Assembly (NCBI GenBank): GCA_003646935.1
Contig: QMLW01000067.1
Span: 1-8,089 of the forward strand
DNA: 8,089 nt
Direction: 5' to 3'
DNA from: Deltaproteobacteria bacterium
Lineage (GTDB): Bacteria; Desulfobacterota; DSM-4660; Desulfatiglandales; B25-G16
Part shown: one piece after another, positions 1 through 6,397 of the stretch
Position numbering within the stretch: the first letter of the stretch is position 1
How the letters are laid out: the number at the start of each line of letters is the position of its first letter
Notes under the pieces: generated by a model
What the model saw: only the letters and a program-made list of their open reading frames with translations
Told to the model about the DNA's origin: nothing
The model's database searches: none
Program-made: the position numbers and the translations under genes

Positions 1-2
1 AT

Positions 3-320
3 AATGCACTAAAAAGCTTTAAGAAGGCGGTTTTATTTCGCCCGAACGAATCACAGTTCTGGGCCAATCTCGGTGGGGCATATGGATCCATAGGCGCGTA
101 TAGAAATTCGATAGCTGTTCTTGAGAACGGGCTGGCCCTTTTCCCGAATTCTGAACTCTTAAGAAAAAACCTCGGTGTTTCCTATTATCACATAGGTGAG
201 TACGCTAAAGCCATTTCCGTGCTTGAAAAGATTTCCCTTGAAACCAGACAAAAAGATCCAGGCATTTATAAGCTCATAAAAGAGGTTCACCAGAAGGTGA
301 AGAACGGGTCTCATATGTAA
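3..320 (+). CDS. TPR-repeat protein, C-terminal part (5' end outside window)
   Basis: This is the last 105 residues of a protein whose start lies upstream; the frame is open from base 3 to TAA at 318-320. It holds tetratricopeptide repeats. Residues 1-15 are the second helix of one repeat (ALKSFKKAVLFRP). Residues 17-50 form a complete 34-residue repeat with the consensus W20, L23-G24, Y27, G31, Y33, L40 and P48. A third repeat starts at residue 51 (NLG at 56-58, YY at 61-62, GEY at 65-67, AI at 70-71). A charged tail without clear repeat pattern closes the protein. TPRs are protein-binding scaffolds. In bacterial glycan clusters they often occur free or as C-terminal tails of membrane glycosyltransferases, so this could be the tail of another PMT-like protein, but the N-terminal part is not visible. 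The next gene starts 60 bases downstream with no visible terminator between. Confidence 0.85.
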   Translation, partial: NALKSFKKAVLFRPNESQFWANLGGAYGSIGAYRNSIAVLENGLALFPNSELLRKNLGVSYYHIGEYAKAISVLEKISLETRQKDPGIYKLIKEVHQKVKNGSHM

Positions 321-364
321 AGAGAATGTAATGTTCAAAGAGACAGGATAGTTTGCCCATTTTG

Positions 365-372
365 AAAAAGGG
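365..372 (+). promoter_or_regulatory. Ribosome binding site that fixes the GT2 start at 381
   Basis: AAAAAGGG lies 8 bases before ATG 381. An in-frame GTG at 372 would begin inside this Shine-Dalgarno sequence and have no usable site of its own, so ATG 381 is preferred. Confidence 0.6.
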
Positions 373-380
373 TGTGTCTT

Positions 381-1163
381 ATGATCAACGGAAAGAAAAT
401 ACTTGTTGTTTTGCCGGCATATAATGCAGAGGAGACCCTGGAGCAAACGTACCGAGAGATACCTCTGGATATCGTGGATGAGGTATTATTGGTGGATGAC
501 TATAGTGCGGATAGTACGGTATCGTTAGCTAAAAGATTGGGCATTAAAACCTTTTTGCATGACCGTAATTACGGCTACGGCAGAAATCAAAAAACCTGCT
601 ATCAAGAGGCATTGCGGCATAAGGCCGATATTATTGTGATGGTTCACCCAGACTATCAGTATACCCCAAAATTGATCACGGCCATGGCCAGCATGATTGC
701 CTTTGATGTGTATGATGTGGTTTTGGGTTCACGCATTATAGGCGGTGGTGCTCTCAAGGGTGGGATGCCCGTGTATAAATATATCGCCAACCGCTTTCTT
801 ACCGCAATAGAAAACTTGCTCTTGGGAAGCAAGCTGTCGGAGTTCCATACAGGGTACCGGGCCTTTTCCCGAAGGGTGCTGGAAAATTTGCCTTTTCAGG
901 CCAACTCCGATACCTTTGTCTTCGATAATGAGATGCTTGCCCAGATCATATATTTTGGATACCGAATCGGAGAGGTATCCTGTCCCACCAGGTATTTCGA
1001 GGAGGCTTCGTCGGTCAATCTTACGGATAGCATTGTATATGGGTTGGGTGTATTGCGTACATGCATAAAGTATACGGCACAGAAGTTAACCCTAGCGAAC
1101 TATAAGATTTTTGCCCCGAAAAAAGGCATCATTCATAAGGGATATTACCAAAGGATAGAATGA
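381..1163 (+). CDS. GT2 family glycosyltransferase, polyprenyl-phosphate sugar synthase type
   Basis: A 260-residue GT-A fold enzyme likely to move a sugar from a nucleotide donor to polyprenyl phosphate at the cytoplasmic face of the membrane. Visible GT2 marks: LPAYNAEETL (residues 11-20), the nucleotide-binding LLVDDYSADST (36-46), NYGYGRNQKTCYQEAL (63-78), a metal-site position HPDYQYTP (89-96) in place of the usual DAD-Q-P, GSR (116-118) and EFHTGYRAFS (154-163). Length matches stand-alone DPM1-like enzymes, and no membrane span is obvious, so it is probably peripheral. A GTG at 372 would add three residues, but the Shine-Dalgarno favours ATG 381. Its stop overlaps the start of the next gene (ATGA), implying coupled translation with that membrane transferase, a likely user of its product. 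Sugar and lipid specificity cannot be read from the sequence. Confidence 0.9.
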   Translation: MINGKKILVVLPAYNAEETLEQTYREIPLDIVDEVLLVDDYSADSTVSLAKRLGIKTFLHDRNYGYGRNQKTCYQEALRHKADIIVMVHPDYQYTPKLITAMASMIAFDVYDVVLGSRIIGGGALKGGMPVYKYIANRFLTAIENLLLGSKLSEFHTGYRAFSRRVLENLPFQANSDTFVFDNEMLAQIIYFGYRIGEVSCPTRYFEEASSVNLTDSIVYGLGVLRTCIKYTAQKLTLANYKIFAPKKGIIHKGYYQRIE

Positions 1164-2854
1164 AGGTAAGCGGTAATCCGATATCCAAGAAGGATCTGTC
1201 CATCATATGGCCGGATTTACTTTTAGCCGGATTTATTTTCTATATGGCTTTTGCATATGTGAGAATTTCAGGGAATCGTTCCTTTAGCTTTGATGAGTTT
1301 GAGATCCTTTATGCCGGTGCTTCCCTTATCAGGGGCAAGGCCCTGTATGCCGATCAGATTGAACCCCATTTTCCCCTCTTCAACCTTTTCATAGCTCATA
1401 TCGTTGCCCTGTTTGGGTTTAAGACTACTACAATCACGATAGCTCGATACGCTATTTTATTAACGAATGTCATAGCGTTACTTTTCGTCTATAAGATCGG
1501 GGCAATTCTTTGGGATAAAAGGACGGGCTTGCTGGCAGTTTGCTTAACGTTATCTTCTCTTATATTTCTTAACAGGGGGATAGAGATCAGGCATGATGTA
1601 TTCAATATGACCTTTAACGTGATAGGTGCTTATTATGGCCTGAGGTATATAAAGGAAAAGAGGTATAGCATCCTCATCCTTTCAGGAATATTTTTGGGAA
1701 TGGCGCTCGCATCAACACAGAAGGCGATAGTATGGAATGTGGGGATCATTGTCGGCCTCTCGTTGTATTATCTGCGGAGTATGTCGTATAAAATGATCTG
1801 GAAGATACATCTTTGCTATCTTTCGACTCTATTGGTGGCGCTGGCCATGAGCCTCCTCTATTTGGTATTTAGATATAATGAGAATATATATATGTTTTTT
1901 GACTATGCTGTTATTAAGCAACTCATTTTTTATGCCCCTTATACCGAAGAGGTATACCCATTTCCATATAATAGACTTGACGTATTTAAGGACCTCATTT
2001 TCCAGAATCATTTACAATATGCCTTGGCGATAGGGGGGATTTTCGCCATTATCGCAGCCTGGTTTAGATCCAATACTCAACGTATCGTTGTTGCCGTGTG
2101 GGCCCTGACAGGTGTTTTCTTTTATGTAACTGCAAAAAGGCCTTTTTCCCAGACATTTTTTCCTTCGGTTCCTCCGTTAGCTATTTTAGTATCCGGCTTA
2201 TTATCAGATACCTATAAGGACTTTCAGGATTTGCTCATTATCAAGAAAATCGGGATAGCCATACCTGCAGTCTTTCTCCTTTTTATCTGGCCCCTTTGTT
2301 TGGTCAGCAGTCAGATGACCAGGGATCCTAGCATGATGCGGCAGATGGCCAATGTTTCTTTTTGCCTGAATAATTTAAAAGCAGATGAAAAGGTACTATG
2401 CTTTACGCAAAACCAGATATTCTTCGATCCGGTGTTTACCATCAACTGGGAGAGGGGAGAAAAACCTATATGGGAGTATGATGCGGATTGGTTTGAAGAC
2501 GGGATGATCAACGAGCAGTGTAAGGTAATCATAAACGACTACAGGACTCGTCTGCTGAACAAGGAGGTCAAGGAGAAGATCAAGCTCAATTACATTGCTG
2601 CGAAAACGGGTGATATCCTCGTTCCCGGCTTTGTTATAGGGCCGCGGAAGGTGTGCACAAAGAAGGTATGGATTGCGGGCGATTACTATAGCCCAACTCG
2701 ATCACTGGCCCTTGATGGAGAAGAAATAACCGATAATCTGATTCACCTGGACCAAAAGGACTATAGGTTTCACAATATCACGGATCGGTATGTGACCGTG
2801 GTGTATATATTCGATAAGGCGCGTGTTTTAAAACAGTTACCGATTCGAGAATAG
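1160..2854 (+). CDS. PMT/ArnT-like integral membrane glycosyltransferase (GT-C fold)
   Basis: A 564-residue polytopic membrane protein. The N-terminal span (about residues 15-34) is followed by an outer loop with D45-E46 (FDEFEILYAGASL) and EPHFPLF (68-74). This is the arrangement of GT39/PMT_2-type enzymes, where an acidic residue in the first outer loop is catalytic. A second typical loop has R144-H145-D146. Hydrophobic spans continue to about residue 383 (last one in IGIAIPAVFLLFIWPL), leaving a soluble C-terminal domain of about 180 residues that should face the periplasm. Such enzymes transfer sugars from polyprenyl-phosphate donors to lipid, glycan or protein acceptors. The start overlaps the stop of the preceding GT2 gene, with AAAGGA 4 bases upstream at 1150-1155. 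I do not recognise the C-terminal domain. Family level is secure; substrate is unknown. Confidence 0.85.
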   Translation: MKVSGNPISKKDLSIIWPDLLLAGFIFYMAFAYVRISGNRSFSFDEFEILYAGASLIRGKALYADQIEPHFPLFNLFIAHIVALFGFKTTTITIARYAILLTNVIALLFVYKIGAILWDKRTGLLAVCLTLSSLIFLNRGIEIRHDVFNMTFNVIGAYYGLRYIKEKRYSILILSGIFLGMALASTQKAIVWNVGIIVGLSLYYLRSMSYKMIWKIHLCYLSTLLVALAMSLLYLVFRYNENIYMFFDYAVIKQLIFYAPYTEEVYPFPYNRLDVFKDLIFQNHLQYALAIGGIFAIIAAWFRSNTQRIVVAVWALTGVFFYVTAKRPFSQTFFPSVPPLAILVSGLLSDTYKDFQDLLIIKKIGIAIPAVFLLFIWPLCLVSSQMTRDPSMMRQMANVSFCLNNLKADEKVLCFTQNQIFFDPVFTINWERGEKPIWEYDADWFEDGMINEQCKVIINDYRTRLLNKEVKEKIKLNYIAAKTGDILVPGFVIGPRKVCTKKVWIAGDYYSPTRSLALDGEEITDNLIHLDQKDYRFHNITDRYVTVVYIFDKARVLKQLPIRE

Positions 2855-2866
2855 CATATATACGGT

Positions 2867-4519
2867 ATGAAAGACTACGCAAGGAATAGTTCTCGGATAA
2901 GATTATTGTTGTCCCTTGTCACAGGGGTCCTGATCATATCTATAGTTATTCTGGCGTTCACACCGCCTATCAGCAGGGATGCCCTCATTCATCATTTAGC
3001 AATCCCTAAGCTTTATCTCAAGCATGGGGGTATCTATGAAATACCCTTTATGGCATTTTCGTACTATCCCATGAACCTGAATTTGCTCTATATGATCCCA
3101 CTTTTCATGGGAAACGACATAGTACCCAAGTATATCCATTTCATCTTTGCCCTACTTACCGCTTGGCTCATATACAGGTATCTGAGGCGTCGTTTAAACA
3201 GTATCTACGGCCTTTTGGGGGCAGTCTTTTTTCTGTCTATACCCATTATCGTGAAGCTCTCCATTACCGCCTATGTAGATCTGGGCGTGGTGTTTTTCTC
3301 CACCGCATCACTGCTTCTGCTGCTGAGGTGGATTGAAACCCGATTTCCTATGAGATACCTGATCCTCTCTGGAATCTTCTGCGGCCTTGCAGTGGGGACG
3401 AAATATAATGGCTTAATTGCCTTATTGCTCCTAACGCTTTTTATCCCCTATTTGTATTCGAGATGCGCCCAGCAGGGAGAGCCCCGCTTTTTTAAGGCCG
3501 TGGGCTTTGGGGTGATCTTCCTGATGGTAGCCCTCGCGGTTTTTTCGCCTTGGATGATCAGAAACTATGTATGGACACACAATCCCGTGTTTCCGCTTTA
3601 CGACCATTGGTTCAATCCACAGGGGGGTTACAGCAGAGCCTCGATGGGGCTTTTCACCGTTAGATCCGTGATGTATCATGAGAACTGGTGGCAGATAGCC
3701 CTCCTGCCGGTACGGGTCTTTTTTCAGGGTCAGGACGGCAATCCTCAATATTTTGATGGCAAGCTCAATGCCTTTCTCTTGCTGCTGCCCCTTGTTGTCC
3801 TGTATCAAATCAGAGGGGGTTCCCGAATTATCAGGACTGAGAAAGGGATACTCTTTGCCTTTGCGGGTCTATTCTTCCTATTTGCCCTTTTTACCAGCAC
3901 GCTACGGATGCGCTACATTGCACCCATAATCCCACCATTGGTCATCCTTTCCGTGTTCGGTATTGAGAGCCTGTCAAGGGTTGCGGCGAATTTCGCTCGC
4001 CCCATAAGCCGAGCAATAGGCAAAGGAGCAGTTTTGGTAATCGTATTGTGTTTGCTCTGGCTGAACGCGAACTACATCTTCGATCAGTACAGAGAGGTGA
4101 GGCCATTTCACTACTTAGGAGGGAGGCTCACCAGAGATGAATACATAGAGACGTATCGGCCGGAGTATCCGGTCATGCAGTATATCAATACCAATCTCCC
4201 ACCCGATGTCAGGATACTCTTTATCTTCATGGGAAACCGCGGATATTACTGCGAGAGGGAGTATATTTTCGATATGAGCAAGAATAAGAGTATGTTCCAG
4301 CAGTTTGTAAAGCTCTCTACTACCACAGAAGAGCTGTTGCTGAGATTACAGAGTTTGGGGATAACCCATTTATTGGTATACTATGATATCTTCGATCGGT
4401 GGATGAAAGATGCTTTTACCGTCGAAGAACAGGGATTTTTAAAGCGCTTCTTTCAAATCCACGTGAAGCACCTCTATGTGAAAAACGGGTACGGCATATC
4501 CAGACTGGAGGCACCGTGA
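2867..4519 (+). CDS. PMT/ArnT-like integral membrane glycosyltransferase, second type
   Basis: A 550-residue polytopic membrane protein, apparently a different subfamily from its upstream neighbour. After one span (about 13-31) the first outer loop carries SRDALIHHLAIPKLYLKHGG (36-55), with D38 as the probable catalytic acid, then FSYYPMNLNLLY (64-75). Further PMT-type marks are AYVDLG (135-140) and GIFCGLAVGTKYNGL (169-183). Spans continue to about residue 405 (AVLVIVLCLLWL), followed by a soluble outer domain of about 140 residues with RGYYCEREY and GITHLLVYY. The expected role is transfer of a sugar from a polyprenyl-phosphate carrier on the periplasmic side. It starts 12 bases after the previous stop and has no good Shine-Dalgarno, so it probably depends on ribosomes from the upstream gene. 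The downstream GT2 may supply its donor. Acceptor unknown. Confidence 0.82.
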   Translation: MKDYARNSSRIRLLLSLVTGVLIISIVILAFTPPISRDALIHHLAIPKLYLKHGGIYEIPFMAFSYYPMNLNLLYMIPLFMGNDIVPKYIHFIFALLTAWLIYRYLRRRLNSIYGLLGAVFFLSIPIIVKLSITAYVDLGVVFFSTASLLLLLRWIETRFPMRYLILSGIFCGLAVGTKYNGLIALLLLTLFIPYLYSRCAQQGEPRFFKAVGFGVIFLMVALAVFSPWMIRNYVWTHNPVFPLYDHWFNPQGGYSRASMGLFTVRSVMYHENWWQIALLPVRVFFQGQDGNPQYFDGKLNAFLLLLPLVVLYQIRGGSRIIRTEKGILFAFAGLFFLFALFTSTLRMRYIAPIIPPLVILSVFGIESLSRVAANFARPISRAIGKGAVLVIVLCLLWLNANYIFDQYREVRPFHYLGGRLTRDEYIETYRPEYPVMQYINTNLPPDVRILFIFMGNRGYYCEREYIFDMSKNKSMFQQFVKLSTTTEELLLRLQSLGITHLLVYYDIFDRWMKDAFTVEEQGFLKRFFQIHVKHLYVKNGYGISRLEAP

Positions 4520-4595
4520 TGGGAAGATACGGTTGAGAAATGGATGGGCGCGGCAATGTTGCAGTTGATCTAGGTTAAGCTGGAGTGAGGCACTG

Positions 4596-5543
4596 ATGTA
4601 CCTAAAGAAGACAATTGGCGTGGTAGTGCCCGCCTTCAATGAGGAGAAATTGATAGGCGAGACAGTGCGCGCAATCCCCTCTTTCGTGGATGCGATCATC
4701 GTCGTCGATGATAAGAGCAATGATTCTACAGCTGCGATTGTGCGGGGCATAGCAGAGACGGATAAGAGACTGTCTCTCATCGAACATAAGGTGAATCAAG
4801 GGGTTGGGGGCGCGATTATCACCGGGTATAAAAAGGCCGTTGAGCGGGGGATAGATATTACCGCGGTTATGGCTGGCGATAATCAGATGGACCCACGGGA
4901 TCTCAAGAACATCGTGGAGCCCGTTGCAAAGGGAGCTGTGGATTACACCAAGGGAAACAGGCTTTTTCAAGGTGATGCATGGAAAATGATCCCCCGCTAC
5001 CGGTACTTGGGGAACTCCTTGCTTTCTCTTTTCACCAAGATCGCTTCCGGCTACTGGCATATCGCCGATTCTCAGACAGGATATACAGCCGTTTCCCTGC
5101 AGGCGCTCAAAAAATTGAATTTGGACGCTATCTACAAACGCTATGGCATGCCGAATGATATGCTCATAAAGCTAAACCAATATGATTTCAAGGTCAGGGA
5201 CGTACACGTAAGACCGGTGTATAATATAGGAGAAAAGTCGGGGATACGATTACTAAAAGTCATCCCCAAGATATCCTGGTTGTTGTTCAAGGGGTTCTGG
5301 AAGAGGCTGTTGTTTAAATACGTCATAAAGGATTTTCATCCCCTTATATTCTTCTATCTCCTGTCCTGCATCCTCTTGGGCTTGAGTATCCCTCTGGCTG
5401 TTCGGCTTTTCTATTTATGGGCCGTGATGGGTGATATGCCCGATATGACCGCCTTGGCACTTATCTTTACGCTCATCAGCGGACTTCAGACCCTCTTCTT
5501 CGGTATGTGGTTTGATATGGAATACAACAAGGACCTAAAATAG
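4596..5543 (+). CDS. GT2 family glycosyltransferase with two C-terminal membrane spans
   Basis: A 315-residue enzyme with an N-terminal GT-A domain and a membrane anchor. Visible motifs: VVVPAFNEEKLIGETV (9-24), IIVVDDKSNDST (34-45), the metal-binding GDNQMDP (94-100), a GNR segment soon after, and DSQTGYTA (158-165). Two hydrophobic spans lie at about 250-275 and 285-306. This domain order resembles membrane-anchored polyprenyl-phosphate glycosyltransferases (GtrB/ArnC/DPM-like), which make lipid-linked sugar donors. It differs from the anchorless GT2 at the start of the operon, and unlike that protein it keeps an acidic residue (D95) at the first metal-site position. GGAG (4582-4585) and GAGG (4587-4590) precede ATG 4596. 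The 76 bases separating it from the previous gene are the longest gap in the window; I see no convincing promoter, hairpin or small gene there. Confidence 0.9.
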   Translation: MYLKKTIGVVVPAFNEEKLIGETVRAIPSFVDAIIVVDDKSNDSTAAIVRGIAETDKRLSLIEHKVNQGVGGAIITGYKKAVERGIDITAVMAGDNQMDPRDLKNIVEPVAKGAVDYTKGNRLFQGDAWKMIPRYRYLGNSLLSLFTKIASGYWHIADSQTGYTAVSLQALKKLNLDAIYKRYGMPNDMLIKLNQYDFKVRDVHVRPVYNIGEKSGIRLLKVIPKISWLLFKGFWKRLLFKYVIKDFHPLIFFYLLSCILLGLSIPLAVRLFYLWAVMGDMPDMTALALIFTLISGLQTLFFGMWFDMEYNKDLK

Positions 5544-5562
5544 GGGTTAATCGCATTGTTTC

Positions 5563-5591
5563 ACATCCTCATTTTCATAATGAGAGGATGT
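5563..5591 (+). promoter_or_regulatory. Hairpin covering the Shine-Dalgarno and start codon of the deacetylase gene
   Basis: Bases 5563-5567 pair with 5587-5591 and 5568-5573 pair with 5579-5584. This gives 11 base pairs with a 2-base bulge (5585-5586) and a 5-base loop (5574-5578). The 3' arm contains GAGAGG and ATG 5588. No T-tract follows, so it is a poor intrinsic terminator. It could hold back translation of the deacetylase unless ribosomes from the upstream gene open it. Pairing is seen directly; function is inferred. Confidence 0.45.
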
Positions 5592-6391
5592 TTCATAGTA
5601 CCGAACCAATGGAAAAGGATTTCAGCTTAGACACGTATCAAGATCTCGTTGAGGAGATCAAGAGAAGCGGTTTTAAGATATTAACGCTTAAGGAGTATTT
5701 CAGAAAAAACGGAGATGCTTCGCAATTCGTTATCTTACGGCATGATGTGGACAGGAGGCCTCACAATGCATTAAAGATGGCCTTGCTCGAGTCCTCATTT
5801 GAGATCAAATCGACCTATTATTTTCGAGTATCAAAGGGCACTTTTGCCAGGGATATAGTAGAGGAGATTGCCGGATTGGGGCATGAAATAGGATATCACT
5901 ACGAGGTAGTTGATAAGGCCCATGGATATATGAGATTGGCCAGGGATATCTTTGAGAAGGACTTGAGAGAATTGAGGAAGGTGACGGAGATTTGTACTGT
6001 ATGTATGCACGGAAATCCGCTGTCGCATTGGGACAATGGGGATTTCTGGAAGCACTTCTCCCTGTCGCAGTTCGATCTGCTCGGTGAGGCCTACATCAGT
6101 GTTCGTGATCAGGATATCTACTATACAACTGACACTGGTAGGGGCTGGAATAGGATGGAGTATAATCTAAAGGATACATTTCCCCATTCTTCAATCAGCT
6201 TGTTGCCATCGCTTTCTACCACCTGGCATTTAATAGATCTTATCCGCAGGAAACAGTTCCAGAAGATCTATCTGCAGACCCATCCCAATAGATGGTCTTG
6301 GTGGTGGCTACAGTGGTATAGGCAAATGGGGGAGGATTTGTTGCTCAACTGGATGAAGGTGCTGTTAGCGTACTATCACAAGAGGAAGTAG
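5588..6391 (+). CDS. NodB-like (CE4-type) polysaccharide deacetylase family protein
   Basis: A 267-residue protein without a signal peptide, so probably cytoplasmic. Marks of the divergent CE4/NodB branch are LRHDVDRR (50-57), where D53 and D55 stand for the catalytic/metal aspartates; HEIGYHYE (99-106), with H99 and H104 as likely metal-binding histidines; MHGNPLS (140-146); and THPNRW (231-236). This resembles the WbmS-like deacetylases of O-antigen clusters by my recollection, so removal of an N- or O-acetyl group from a sugar is the likely reaction. The tail is tryptophan-rich right after the last motif (WSWWWLQW), which is unusual for a soluble protein. Start is uncertain: ATG 5588 has GAGAGG directly against it and lies in a hairpin, while ATG 5609 (seven residues later) has no good ribosome site. 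No other in-frame start exists back to the upstream stop. The gene ends 6 bases before the next start. Confidence 0.8.
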   Translation: MFHSTEPMEKDFSLDTYQDLVEEIKRSGFKILTLKEYFRKNGDASQFVILRHDVDRRPHNALKMALLESSFEIKSTYYFRVSKGTFARDIVEEIAGLGHEIGYHYEVVDKAHGYMRLARDIFEKDLRELRKVTEICTVCMHGNPLSHWDNGDFWKHFSLSQFDLLGEAYISVRDQDIYYTTDTGRGWNRMEYNLKDTFPHSSISLLPSLSTTWHLIDLIRRKQFQKIYLQTHPNRWSWWWLQWYRQMGEDLLLNWMKVLLAYYHKRK

Positions 6392-6397
6392 AGGGAT

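Noticed and set aside
353..385. Possible promoter (TTGCCC at 353-358 and TATGAT at 380-385)
   Set aside because: The spacing of 21 bases is too long, and the -10-like box overlaps the start codon at 381.
3431..3808. Minus-strand open frame of 125 codons
   Set aside because: It overlaps conserved membrane spans of the second PMT-like gene and has a low-complexity, charged translation without recognisable family features.
4520..4595. Small gene or regulatory element in the longest intergenic gap
   Set aside because: The ATG at 4519 region closes after a few codons, and I find no stable hairpin or promoter pair; only the ribosome site of the next gene is clear.
4602..5060. Minus-strand open frame of 152 codons
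   Set aside because: It is antisense to the conserved GT2 catalytic motifs at 4620-5090, which clearly define the coding strand.
5563..5591. Intrinsic terminator between the second GT2 and the deacetylase gene
   Set aside because: The stem is strong but no run of T follows, and the 3' arm contains the next start codon.
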